DNA from: Vandiemenella viatica
Taxonomy: Eukaryota > Arthropoda > Insecta > Orthoptera > Morabidae
Assembly (NCBI GenBank): GCA_031002005.1
Contig: CM061921.1
Location: 129,502,036 to 129,566,035, forward strand
Length of the DNA stretch: 64,000 bases
Direction: 5' to 3'
The position numbers were made by a program, and so were the translations under genes. The notes beneath the pieces were generated by a model that was not told where the DNA came from, ran no database searches, and worked only from the letters and a program-made list of their open reading frames with translations. Positions 1-10,872 of this stretch are shown here, in pieces (position 1 is the stretch's first letter; each line of letters begins with the position of its first letter).

Positions 1-284
1 ACCGCCAAAGATTTGCCAGAACATGGTATCCTTACTATAAAATCCTAGGCTTGGCTCAAACTATGAAAAACAATTCATAAAAATATTTGTACCCAATGGG
101 ATTAGATCCCGGAGCAACGCTGAAAAATTAATCAGAAGCAAACTCGTTACCACTACGCCACCCTAACATTGCCTAAGTTAAGTGCGCATTACAATATACA
201 TATATATTATGCGTTTGTCTTTTACAGTTGAGACAGTTTTCATAATTTAATGACAATATGTTCTTATTTATACATAATATAGTA

Positions 285-426
285 TCCCATCTCGATCCTA
301 ATGTCAACAGCATCTTCCTGTCAAATTTCATCACGATCGGAGTATCCGTTTAACCCAAGGAACGTAACAAACAGACATAAAGACAGACAGAGTTACTTTC
401 GCATTTATAATATTAGTATAGATATG
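285..426 (+). repeat. RTE/SINE-type 3' tail fragment
   Basis: The stretch runs through a CAAATTTCATCACGATCGG-like segment and an imperfect (ACAG)n run into TTATAATATTAGTATAGAT. From memory, this ending closes many insect RTE (Proto2-like) LINEs and the SINEs that use them. No coding region is left, so this is only the 3' end of an old plus-strand insertion. I cannot tell a LINE tail from a SINE tail here. Confidence 0.6.
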
Positions 427-1035
427 TATAATGTTCCTTGAAAACTCTACGAACCATGTTTCTGCAATAAAGAGATGTTAAATGTATTATCTGATTTGTC
501 CGTAAGCCATCAGAATTCAGAAAGTTAAAAATTCTAGAGACTTTGTGATCAATCAAACTGAACGTTAAAAGTTTAATAATACTACAACGCATTAAAATTA
601 CAAGTTAAATTATAAGTCCATTCTTATTTAGCACGTAAAACATTCCTCACCTTAGAAGCATGAACCCGACCAATAAAGTACTACCGGGTTTTAGCTACCC
701 ATTGACATTTAATAGTTATTGTAATTATCTACTAGCAGTCAGACATTAAGAAATAGTTTTTCATTTATAATCTATCTTTAAACAGAACTGTAATCCAATC
801 GTACAGTAAATGACATTAAACTCTTCAAAACATAGATTTCAAATCGAAACTGTAATGAAAAATTGCATTCCAGCTCCGCGTTGCAGGTCCGGCCGTGGTT
901 CAACCTCCGGCCACGCGAGAACTGTGGCGCTGTTACAGGTCCGGCTGGAAGCAGATCCGACGAAGCGCTCGGATGTACATCCATCCCTAGCGCAAGTGAT
1001 ACGGGTCCGCGGAACTGCATCCATCCGGACCTACC
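427..1035. other. No gene seen; GC-rich from about 860
   Basis: Bases 427-860 are AT-rich and show nothing I recognise. From about 860 the composition turns sharply GC- and CpG-rich and stays so to about 1250. It holds two TTRCAGGTCCGGC-like repeats about 50 bp apart and the 12-bp palindrome GGATGTACATCC near 972. Open frames on both strands here are side effects of few stop codons in GC-rich DNA and resemble no protein I know. Confidence 0.5.
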
Positions 1036-2587
1036 CATCTCTATTACACACTGGGCGGTTTCGGCCGCGGCGGAAAGTTTCCCGTCGCCGTCGTTCCAGT
1101 GGTGGCGCGAGGGATCAAATGGGAGCTTACACACTGGGCTTACACCCACGGCAGAGCCGCCGTCGACGGCAGGTATGCAGCCGTGCACTGCCACTATATT
1201 CGACGATAATTTGACCGCCCCAATCCAGACAGTGGCCCATGTGGTCAAATAGGCGCTTGCACACTCGGCGATTTTTTAACCGCTTGTGCGCTTTCAGTCT
1301 GTTTAAGTTAACATTTTTGAATTTAAAAATCGTAATGTAAGTTAAGTGATGATGAATACTGATCTTCTCATATCGTTAGCAGTTTTAACAGACAAAACTA
1401 TAGATTCTTTTAAAGATCGGAACGCTGCCAGGAACGCTTGGAAAGAAGTGTGCCTTGAAATTAGGAATGATTTTGACGAAATGAAAAATGCCTTAGGATA
1501 ATAAACTTTTGATCACGTATTTACATAAATTTTCAGAGCTTCAACTAGAAGTTGAAAAATGTTGAATCACATTTTATAGAAATATTTTGATGTTTAATAC
1601 TATCTATATAACTGTGTCCTTATATCTTAGACATTTGCCAAGGAAAACTTTCAACATTCGAAATTCTGTGGATCGACATTTTTCCCTCTTTTTTTCTTCT
1701 TCTTCTTTTCTTCTAACACAGCAGTGACGAATACAGTGAGACAAGGTGTTCAGTAACTTCGGCATCACCTTCGCCATTTACTTTCGATTTTTCTTTGTAA
1801 AGTTATAGTTATTAAAACACTTAACAGACTACAATCTAATCACAAAAGTTTAACTAGTCGATTGTGCTTGTAGGTATAAAAGCAATATAAACTCAACACT
1901 GATAGTTGATTACACAGTGAATAAATGTAAGTTTTAGCCATTAGGCTATATGGCATAGTGTATTTTTCAAACTTTTCTTGTACATCTATTCATATTCAGC
2001 TCAAGAAGTTTTCACTCTAATTAACATAAAATAACTATAGTGGATTGGAATAAAATAAATATAGTGGATTGAAATTAAATGTTTATTTATAGTAGGCCCA
2101 TGAGAAATCTGCTTACTTCAAGGTGATTGCCAGCATTTCCACATGTTAAATACAATTCATCAACTGGGTATTCCTCCTTTGAATGCCGTACTTAAGTTTC
2201 GCAAGCAACTGTCGAAATAAACATCCCAAAATAATTGAAAAACTTGGTGTCGCCGTTCCTAAAATATTCTGTTTTCCTTTGGCTTTTTCTTTTCCTATTC
2301 TATGGCTATGGAACCTTCAAAATAACAATTTTAAAACTTAACTACGAAGTAATAAACACCAAATTAATTAAATTAACTGCTAATTTCACAAAATGAAACT
2401 CAGGTCATCAAAAGAAAGGTACTGACGTCCGAAAACGTCATCTTTTACCAGCTCTTCATAGCAGCGAAAATCTTACCGCTGTAATAGCAGCAACAGTTCT
2501 ACCGCCGAATATGTAAACACCTCAAATTCTGTAGGCGGCGACGGTTAAGTTTCCACTGCGGTGAAAATCGCACAGTGTGAACCGGCC
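1036..2587. mobile_element. PIF/Harbinger relic with terminal inverted repeats
   Basis: The end at 2534-2587, read on the minus strand (ACACTGTGCGATTTTCACCG and onward), matches 1046-1093 on the plus strand (ACACTGGGCGGTTTCGGCCG and onward) over about 45 bp, giving inverted termini. TTAA follows the right end; Harbinger elements duplicate TWA. Two further left-end-like motifs lie near 1128 and 1250, so the left side looks like stacked or duplicated termini. The only coding remnant is a MADF fragment at 1349-1501, a domain often carried by these elements. No DDE nuclease was found. Bases 1502-2530 hold nothing else recognisable. Confidence 0.5.
1349..1501 (+). pseudogene. MADF DNA-binding domain, N-terminal fragment
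   Basis: A 50-codon ATG frame reads as the start of a MADF (trihelix/Myb-like) domain: a hydrophobic first helix (LLISLAVL), DKTIDSFKDRN where family members have a W/Y-DKS-Y-KDR-like stretch, then AWKEVCLEI. It stops at DEMKNALG, about half a domain. PIF/Harbinger elements often encode a MADF/Myb-like protein alongside the nuclease, which suits its place between Harbinger-like termini. It could be a first exon, but no donor site is evident and the following DNA does not continue the domain. No promoter was identified. Confidence 0.55.
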
Positions 2588-2591
2588 TTAA

Positions 2592-2948
2592 TGGATTGTG
2601 CATAAACTACGTGGCTCGGTCTAGAGGGGGAGGGGTTGGCTGGAAAGCTACGCTGGGCTTCTTAAAGGGGGGGGGGGATTTCCGAGCCAGGCCACGTAGC
2701 TTTTCTTTCATATTAAGATACAGAAGCATGTGAATAATTAATTCTGTCATTTTAGTATCCCAGCTTGTAATTTATGATAGCCTGACAAGAGAAAACAGTA
2801 CAAAAATGACTTCAGGAATCATTATGAGAAAAAGCTACGTGTGGGGGGGGGGGGAGGAGGAGACAAAAGCCACGTTGGGGTACGTGGGGGGGGGGGGACG
2901 GGGGTTCACAGGAGGCCAAAATGGAGCTACGTGATTTATGGACGGTCC
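2592..2948. mobile_element. Harbinger-like MITE, family 1, copy 1
   Basis: The left end TGGATTGTGCATAAACTACG and the reverse complement of the right end, AGGACCGTCCATAAATCACG, form an inverted repeat, and TTAA flanks both sides (2588-2591, 2949-2952), consistent with a TAA/TTAA duplication. The interior has long G runs and the segment GGCTGGAAAGCTACGCTGGG, which recurs inverted in the MITE at 13243-13646, so the two are one family. It is non-coding. It lies exactly where hAT copy A starts, so the left end of that hAT was lost here. Confidence 0.7.
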
Positions 2949-3530
2949 TTAAGCTGCGTATCGATTATGAGCGGCTGCTGCGCGAGCCATGTTCGAGCGT
3001 GCCAAACCGGTTATTTGCCGCGCGAACCATTTCTGTTGACGAGCGCGGCTTGCACTGCAAACTATCCAGGCACTGTCTTTTTGTGAAGCCACCGTGGACA
3101 TTTCACGTGCGCGAATAGCCGCAACTTTCACTGTGATCCGATACACTGTATTCTAGAAACCTAAACGAAAAATGATTTGGTGGATATGGAAATTGTATTT
3201 TAATTGAATACAGTATGGCGAGAAACTCATGGAAGACATTAGATATGAAGCCATCGAGGATACAATAAACAAATTTTACGAGATTAACAATCGTAGAGTT
3301 TCTAAAATAATTATTTGAGCCAGTGCACTCAATTTCGGGAGGCATTTCAGTTACTGATAAACGCTGAGACTTCAACATTTCTAGTAATTGGAGACTCGTG
3401 TACTAGCCTGCATTACCTTTTTCGAGTTTCAAAACAATCATTGATTTGAGCAGTTTCAGCTGGGAAAGAACAGCTTTTCATAAAAATAGTTTTATTGACG
3501 AAGATAAAATACAATCCGCCAAAAATCTCT

Positions 3531-4330
3531 CAGATTCGTAGAACCGTTTATAGCATTAGAAATCGACAGGTTTTTCGAAAACGAAGGACATGGGCCTAAT
3601 AGTTGTGTTAGCCAAGGATGTGAGGTGTGTTCTACATTGGCGGGTGATATTGATGGGGTTCAAAGTTTTTTAAACAGAAATATAAAAAAGCCTTGTATTT
3701 TCATTGTGAAAGCCACAGACAACATGGTTGTAAATAATTTAAATCAAATTACAGAAATATGGAACACAATTTGTACCACAGAGTACATCATAAACTTTTT
3801 ACAAAGAAAGAACGTGCCATATATTTCAGCTTTATATGAGACTCACTGGTCTCAAAAATATACGTGTTTTGCTATTTTTAACAAGAATTTTGAAGACATT
3901 GACAAAAGACTTTCGAATGTTTCTAGGGAAGAAAATGATGCGGCGAGGAAAGGTGTTTACCAGTTATAGTGCGCTGCTACTAAGTCAGAATTCATTATAT
4001 GCGTTGGATTGAATACTCAGGATTACTGGAACCTGTTGCCACTGCATAAAAATCAAAGACGATCGACATGGGAGTAATGTTTATCATAAAAGATAATCGC
4101 AGCGACGCGGACACGGAGAGCTAAAATATTTTAAACACATCTACCAGTACTGCAGCTGCCATTGAAACCGATTTGAAAGTCCGGCGCATTGTATCTGTCC
4201 AACAACGTCGTCGCAATCACCCTGCTCAATCTCTATATGATTTTTGAAAGGAATCTATTTTCATACCTTATTTAAATTCCTTGATAGCTTCTCTGGAGTA
4301 GTGTTTTAGGATTATACATTGCACTTTTAC
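3531..4330 (+). pseudogene. hAT transposase relic (DUF4371/ZMYM type), middle part, copy A
   Basis: The translation (several frames, stops) follows the usual order of the hAT DUF4371 and ribonuclease-H-like region. IALEIDRFFENEG is followed by CVSQGCEVCSTLAGDIDGVQ, matching the family's C-V-G-Q-G-Y-D-G-x-S-x-M-A-G-x-x-x-G-V-Q signature. ALYETHWSQKYTCF matches the later L-x-x-T-R-W block, and about 4200-4330 gives FIPYLNSLIASLE-like sequence. The transposase would cut and join element ends in the nucleus. The GQGYDG motif is altered and frames are broken, so this is dead. The longest open piece is 3625-3969, 114 codons. Confidence 0.65.
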
Positions 4331-4774
4331 ACGCTTTGTTTTAAATTTAACTCTAGTTATTTAGGAAATAGTCAATTATAGTAAGTATTTAGTTTTAGAA
4401 CAATTTACATGTATCACAGAAAAAATCACGTCAGTTTGAAAAATAATCTGTTTATCTAATAAGCGCTGAAATTATCACTTTATTTGCAAAGAATTTCATA
4501 TATAGCCAGCAGCCGAGAAAACCCTTTCTGCCTCCTCATTCGTTGGCTTGATTGAAATGGTCATAAATAAAAAACTTTTTGAAAAACTTAACTTTCTGCG
4601 CTTTTTTGAGATCATCATATCTGGGAATCACCTCAGTATGTGGAATATCCAATGCTATGATCACGCTTTGTGCTTCAATTGTGGCTTCCAGGTCTTTGTG
4701 GTCTACGTCCGAGTGAAAGTTTTTTCTATGCTCTCAATTTCTTTCAGTGGTTTTTTTTTGGGGGGGGGGGGAGG

Positions 4775-4783
4775 GGTATAAAA
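4775..4783 (+). promoter_or_regulatory. TATA-like site inside hAT copy A
   Basis: TATAAAA at 4777-4783 follows a T-run and G-run (GAGGGG) and precedes GACAACTGCCAATTGTGT. Copy B has the same arrangement at 25648-25654. Preservation between two otherwise diverged copies suggests it belongs to the ancestral element. Calling it a promoter is inference; no transcript start is visible. Confidence 0.3.
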
Positions 4784-5491
4784 CATAGACAACTGCCAAT
4801 TGTGTGCTGTGTGAAAAGTACAATTGCAGGTACGAAGGCAGAAAGTTTTCCATGACGCTTGTTCCATTAGATCTTTTGCCGATAACAGCAGTTTCAACAG
4901 CAACACCAAAGCCGGTCAGTCGTTCCTTGACCAAACTGATGCAATGCTCCGTGGTTCACGAACCCTGTATTCTAAGCAAGCTGATATTAAAATGTGTTGC
5001 TTTGCGGTGAACATAACCCCGGGTCCACACGCTTGGCACTTTCCGAAAACTCCAAACCTTTACAAACGCTTGGTTAATTGTGGGGAGCCGAAAATTGACA
5101 GCCACACGCTTTCGAATGCGCTGGTATGTTTTGGAGAAGAAAACGTGAGGGACGTCGATGTTGTGTTGGATATAAATTTTTGCTTAACCTATATTTATCA
5201 TAAAAATTTAAACGAAAATGAAAATATAACGAGAAAGTTGGCGAAGAAGATGGTGGATGTTAAAAATCCATAGAAAACCGTTCCAGTTATAATTTCATTC
5301 ATGTAACTATGTTTAGTATGTAGTTTCATGTATGTATTTCATTTAATATAATTAGAGGCCTATATGAATTTATTGTTTTATAATTGAAATTGTATAGTAC
5401 TTATTGTTTTTACAGTATTATAATGTCTTTATCAATTATTTTTTGACTGCAAAGAATTTACGGAAAATAACTTAATGAGCTACTTTATGAC

Positions 5492-5745
5492 TTTTTATTT
5501 TGCTTATGGCTTTACGCCTTGTCAGTAACGAGGTTATTAGAGGCAGGAATAGACATGGGGCAAGGAATGGGAAAGAATTCGGATTTGGCCTTTTTCTGAA
5601 GGAAGCATCCCGGCATTCGTCTAAAGTGATTTGGAGAAACAATGGAAACCGCAAATCTCAATGCCCGGATGAGGATTCGATCCGGCGTCCTGCCGAATGC
5701 GAGGCCAGATGGTTAATTGCTCACCCACTACGCTCGGTGACCACG
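5492..5745 (-). repeat. tRNA-derived SINE (central-block family) in hAT copy A
   Basis: On the minus strand it starts with a tRNA-like head that includes the box B-like GGATCGAATCC, passes through the block GGTTTCC...AAATCAC...GAATGCCGGGATGC shared by the other copies here, and ends in an A-rich tail (T-rich on plus). Flanks CTACTTTATGAC (5480-5491) and CTTCTTTATGAG (5746-5757) form a target-site duplication with two mismatches. Copy B has no SINE at this place, so insertion followed the separation of the two hAT copies. Confidence 0.75.
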
Positions 5746-6109
5746 CTTCTTTATGAGCCATCTTGATAACTTCTCCAGAAGAGATATGCTGATTTTGAAC
5801 ACACATTTGTTGCCGTGAGTCAAATGTCACCTTGAAGGATACAGTTAAACGGGGCAATACAACTGGTAAAAAATGAGTCGGACCGGAAAGTGACGACAAG
5901 GAGACACGGTGACGAAGACTGAAACATGTTTTCACCCCATTTTACGTATTGCGGATCCGCTTAATTAGGTGCTGGATCCGCCAGACTGCCAAATGATGCC
6001 GGATCCCGCATTGCTGGATTGCAGTCCCTAGCTACATCCCAGCTAAAGTTTAAGTAAGTCATTGGTTGATTTAAAAAAAAAAAAAAAATCACGATGTTTC
6101 TGCCAATGC

Positions 6110-6345
6110 TACAAGTTAAAATTGTTTGATTATGAAGTCGCACTATGGTATAAACTATGGAAGGACAAGGGTATGACAACAGAAAATCTTAAGGAACTAG
6201 ACCTTATGAAAGAGTTAAATAAGATGGAAATATTCCAGAGATCCAACTGACCTGTCTGTGCATGCTTGGTGTACACAGAAAACTTTTACAAGAAAATTGT
6301 GATAAAATTGCAGATGAAGTAGCTCTAAAATTATTATTAGTATAA
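6110..6345 (+). pseudogene. hAT transposase relic, C-terminal part, copy A
   Basis: The plus-strand translation gives LKLFDYEVALWYKLWKDKGM, a stretch of charged and leucine residues, then CLCMLGVHRK, ending near DEVALKLLLV. This resembles the region ahead of the hAT dimerisation domain (E-L-x-L-W-Y-x-x-W in ZMYM-type proteins). The usual A-E-R-S-F-S core is absent, so the segment is internally deleted. Copy B carries the same remnant at 26640-26882. Confidence 0.5.
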
Positions 6346-6513
6346 TTATATATACTAATTAATTAAATTATAATCAATTAAAATATAATAATATTAATTA
6401 TTCAATTAATAGAATAAATATGTATTACATTAATAAAAGTTTTTTAGCATACGTATTATCAGTTTTCTCTTGCCTGCCCCCCCCCCCTAAACAAAATCCT
6501 GGCTACGCCCTTG

Positions 6514-6905
6514 CTGTTTCCACAAATACACCAGAAGAGACTGTACTATCGTTATTACCTGTGTTCGCTAAAATGCGTTTGCTACCTGGTTCTATGTGTC
6601 TAGGCGTGTTGTGAATAAAATCCTTCCAAGTTCGTGAGGTCGTAATGACCTGGTGATCGCGTTTCTTATCGGCTGCGCAATTCACCCCTGTCGTAGTGCC
6701 TAGCCTGATGGCAGGCCTGTAGTTTAACGTGGAATCGGAACCACGGAAGCTTCCTGGCATACTGCACATTACGCAGCAAACTGTGCCACAGGTGGAGGTC
6801 CGGTTAGGAGCCCACGAAAAATCCCAGCAGAGAAAAGGATTCGAACCGGTGACCTTACGATCTCTGGTCAAACACCTTAAACACCATGCCGCTACAGCCA
6901 TTCCA
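6514..6905 (-). repeat. Second tRNA-derived SINE family, interrupted by hAT copy A
   Basis: On the minus strand from 6903 there is a tRNA-like head: TGGCTGTAGCGGCATGGTGT (box A-like region) and CCGGTTCGAATCC (box B, 6835-6847). A long body follows down to the right end of hAT copy A at 6513, so the hAT appears to have landed in the SINE or just beside it. The rest of the SINE is not found left of the hAT, whose left side is rearranged. Its body differs from the central-block SINE. Confidence 0.55.
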
Positions 6906-9191
6906 TTTACAATACACCATAATCACTTTTCACGAATTACACATAACAGTTTATGGGGAATGGCAACATCATGGAAAATCACCTCTTTCTAAAGTTGTCT
7001 TAAATGAGTTGGTTTGTATCACTGTATCTACAAAGACTAGATACTTTCATCAAGCAAACTTAACATCCACAGAAGCTCAAATATGTCTACGGAATTACAT
7101 TAGGGTATTTTGTATCGTAAGTTTAATCTTATTTTAGATGATGCTAGGTCATTCATGAAAATATTTTTCAGTATTTCCCTCACTCTGGTTAAATATTTGC
7201 CAGAAACGAAATTTGGGGATCTAAAATTTCTCGGCGGATTTAAGTTCACTTTCAGAGTTACTTTGCGTTAGCAATCGATACAAAATGGATTTTTTATATG
7301 CGCATCACACATATTTCACAGTATTCACAGAAAAATCTCTCGCATGTGCTTCTTTAGTAAAAAATGCGCGAATCGAATCGTCGTATTTAAGAAACAGTAA
7401 AGATATTAGCACCGAATAAACCACGTATAGTCAGTGAAATCATGTATGAAATAGTAGTGGCAATCTTTTGAGAAAAAAACATGAACTTAGAGTATATTCA
7501 GTAAATTTTAATTAATCAATGTAATAAAAATTGATATATCTACTTAATCACGCAAATACCAGCAAATAAAGCCTGCACTTCTGTTATTAGTAGAAGTGAT
7601 TCCGGTAAGAATGTGCTTGTTCGAGCTAATGCTTGTGGTCGATAATGTGCAAAGGATATATGAGTGTTCCATGCTATCAGCTTGAAATCCCTATGTTGAA
7701 TTCACCCAGAACATCTTCCATGTACCCCACTAACTCAGGTTCACATGACTAACATCAGCTTCCCGAATTACAATCATGAGAAGTTTTGCTGTATTTCTGT
7801 ATCTAGTTAGAAAACGTTTTAATACGCACGGCCGTATTTTTTGGCGCTGCAAAAGTGTCCGGTCTAAATGTGATGCGAATCGCTTGCATTTATTGCGAAT
7901 TAGTGACGGTGGCCGCCACTCCCGTGGAGCTGAGACGCATTGTCCAAACTAGTCGGGCACCCCGCTCCTTGGCTCAAAAACCCTGCTTTCGAGGATATTA
8001 CTGAGTCATTTATAAAAACTCAATTATTACATGAACGCGTAATACTATCGAAACACGGTTTGTTGGTAAATGACTTTTAGAACATGTCTTTTCCAATAAT
8101 ACGAAACATGCCACACTGATATAAAAACTAGTTTTATTATATATCCAAAGGAATTCCATTCGCGGACTCCTGACTGCGAACCCTGAAAATTTGGATTTGT
8201 TACAATCTGTGAAAATTTGTGTTTTATATATCTAAAGAAAAGTTTTAGACAGATTAATCAGTTGGAAATTACATAAAATCAAATTATTACGATTTGACAT
8301 TAGCTAAATCAGTCTAAGAATAAATGGCTTGTAGATTAAATGCTCACACAGTATTTGATTAAGCAACAACAGAATAACATAATAATCTAACAATTTTAAT
8401 TGCAATTGTTACTAAATTAAAAATCATATAATATGTCTTTGATCCTAACTTTAATAAATATTATTTTCTAATTGTTTTTTAACAACCAGATAAGTTAGAG
8501 TCATGAATGTTACATGTGAAGTTCGTAAATTCTATATATTGTGTGGCCTCGGGAGGAGATGCAAGGGGCATGACCGGTCTACTCCGTCAGACTGTAATGG
8601 CGGCTGCAGGGAGCAAGTGGTGTAACCAATCAACATGTAATTAATCTAGCTTACCGTCGATAGAAGGCAGCTTCTTTTGTACTTAGTCACAAAACACCGA
8701 CCAGAATGGAGTTTGTAGGGCACATGTCCCTTCTCATCATAGCAATTAATATAATTGATTCGAGCATGTGAAAGGCCTGTCAACAATCCCATTAATCTAG
8801 CTAACCAACAATAGGATGTGGCCGGCTTTGTATTTGGTTCAGAAAAGGATAGGCAATGTTATGTTAGGCACTCTATGGGTAGTCCCTAATTAGCATAACA
8901 ATAGGCCAACTAATACAACGAACTGGGTGAGGGAAGAGTGGAGTGCGAATGGAGGGGGGAGGGGAAGAGGCGTGACAATCAGCAATCAAAGCTGTCAATT
9001 AGGAAGCCGAATTCGGCATTGTGGGTCCCTTGTATTATCCTATGGGGATATGTTATCGTACAGGTAGGTCTCAACCTGCCTGCACGAGAACATACCCTCC
9101 CCTACTACTTATGATGTTAGTGGCAATAAACAGAGGATATTCTTACATTTTTTACAATAAAAGTCGTAGATAAACGAAAAATTTAATATTG
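6906..9191. other. No gene seen; weak tandem structure at 8600-9000
   Basis: I see no protein-coding, RNA or element signature. Around 8600-8890 two diverged units, about 155 bp apart, share ATTAATCTAGCTWACC followed by a GGCxGCTTxTTxTTGTAYTT-like part. A third, weaker unit may start near 8970. This is consistent with an old short tandem array. Confidence 0.35.
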
Positions 9192-9264
9192 TAATATGAC
9201 CAATCGTTCATCGTGTTTAAATAAGCGACGCAAAATTACACTGGTGTATTTTTTTCTTGACGTT

Positions 9265-9430
9265 TTAGTTTATGGCTTTACTCCTCGTCGACGTCGAGGT
9301 CATAAGAGGTGGGGAAGAAATTCGAGCATGCTCGGTTTTGAAATAATTTCAACCTCGAGTGATATGAGGAAACTATGAAAACAAAATCCTAAATATGGAC
9401 GGGAATGCTCACTAACTACGCTCGGTGAAA
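9265..9430 (-). repeat. Strongly degenerate central-block SINE
   Basis: It retains the 3' side (GGCTTTACTCCTCGTCGACG, GAGGTCATAAGAGG), a damaged central block, and the ACTACGCTCGGTG head end seen in copies near 5730 and 29170. The box B region is largely lost. Orientation follows from the order of these blocks. Confidence 0.45.
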
Positions 9431-10049
9431 GAAAATATATATCAGGGCTCGGCACAGCATTTCTGTGAGAAGTGAAACTTGAGTGTGTATGACCTCACTA
9501 CTTTCTCTTGTCATTCAGTACTATTCAAAACTATCTCGATTACTCACAGAACTGAGGGAAAGTCCTACCAAACATCGATTTATTGTTTTGAAAATATATT
9601 AATGATACATTAACATCCGAGAGATAGATTTCTTTAGCAATATTTTTTCAGGACCACAATCATTTTTCTTCCGTCAGCAAAAACAAAAAAAGTTTTCCGG
9701 ACAGAAAATAAATACTGTATTTATTAATTTGAGAGCTAATTGCCCTGTTTAATTCATGTAACTTCTGCATATTTATCAAAGTATGGTGATTTTTCAAGGA
9801 GTCGGGTCTGGACAAGCTTTTTTTTGATAAGATGTATTTTCCTTGCTTGTGAAGCTAAAAGCCATTTTTTAACTTTTAATAACAACCAATAACGAAACAA
9901 AACCGTTTAATCCGCTCATTAACACCTAATTAGAACTGGAAACTAATGGAAATCTACCTCGATGAAAAGTCTATTGTCTTAATATGACCAAACAAGTATC
10001 GTGTTTAAATACCACCTACACAACAAGAATTGCTTTGAAAACAGTTCAA

Positions 10050-10872
10050 TGGAAAAGAAAAGCTATGTCGACGTTGATAACTGAGGAGATCCTGTTTTGA
10101 GGACAGAGTTTGATAGAGCTTTAAATGTATTGAAATCAAATAAAACAGTTGGAATTTATAAGATTCCTGCAGAACTTCTGAAATCCCCAGGAGAAGAAGG
10201 AATCCAGAGATTATTCAACCTGATATTCAGAAGTTATGAAACAGGAGAAATTCCAACTGATTTTGATAAAAATATTATCTTCACACTTCCGAAGAAAGCA
10301 CAAGCCAACAAATCTGAGAATTTAACATGGCGATTTCTTCGGCCCAAGTCCTTAGTTGCTATGATAACTGTTCCCATACAGTTAATGTGAGAATTGTTGC
10401 ACCATATGTCTAACATCACATGCTTCAAAATTACTAACCAGAATAATATATAGACCAATGGAAAGGACAGTAGAAGAGATAGTAGGTAAAGATAAGTTTG
10501 CGTTTAGGAAAAATCGCGGTACAAGGGAAGCAATTCTGGCTTTAAGAGTAATACTTGAAGGGCGGATCAAGAAAAACGAAGATTCTTTCATAGCGTTTGT
10601 TGAATTAGAAAAAGATTTTGATAATTTTAGATGGGGTGTGACGTTCAAAACATTAAACAAGTCAGGACTAAAATATGGAGATAGAAGAATATTTAATAAA
10701 CTATGTAAGAATCAAGTTGCTATAATAAATATAGAGATTCGTCACAGACATACATCGGTTAAAAAGGGTGTGAGACAAGGTTGTTGTCTATCACCATTAA
10801 TATTCAATTTGTATCTAGAAGAAGTAATAAAGGAGGTGAAAGAAAAATTTGAATGTAGTAAAAAAAAAAAAA
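10050..10872 (+). pseudogene. RTE-type LINE reverse transcriptase fragment
   Basis: It is homologous to 17.50-17.95 kb of the larger RTE copy. The shared GAGGATCCTGTTTTGAGGA-like start is followed by FDRALNVLKSNKTVGI, EIVGKDKFAFRKNRGT, and VRQGCCLSPLIFNLYLEE (thumb-ward of RT block 4). It is cut before the FADD active-site block and ends in an A-run of about 14 bases at 10859-10872. It lacks a 5' end and has at least one frame break. It would have encoded the element's replicating enzyme; now dead. Confidence 0.75.

Larger units (their letters stand above)
2949..6513 (+). mobile_element. hAT element, copy A (left end missing)
   Basis: From 2949 the sequence parallels 21117 onward in copy B (TTAAGCTGCGTAT, then GAACCATTTCTGTTGACGAG). 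It ends in the right terminal repeat CCTGGCTACGCCCTTG at 6498-6513, the same as copy B. The left terminal repeat and about 230 bp are missing and a MITE sits there instead. Compared with copy B it also lacks roughly 2.3 kb (B 21.94-24.30 kb), including the start of the transposase. It contains a SINE absent from copy B. The segment 4.4-5.48 kb is shared with copy B but resembles no protein I know. Confidence 0.75.

Noticed and set aside
778..1252. Overlapping open frames of up to 156 codons on both strands
   Set aside because: They lie in a GC-rich patch with few stops, overlap each other in several frames, and resemble repeated Harbinger termini rather than protein.
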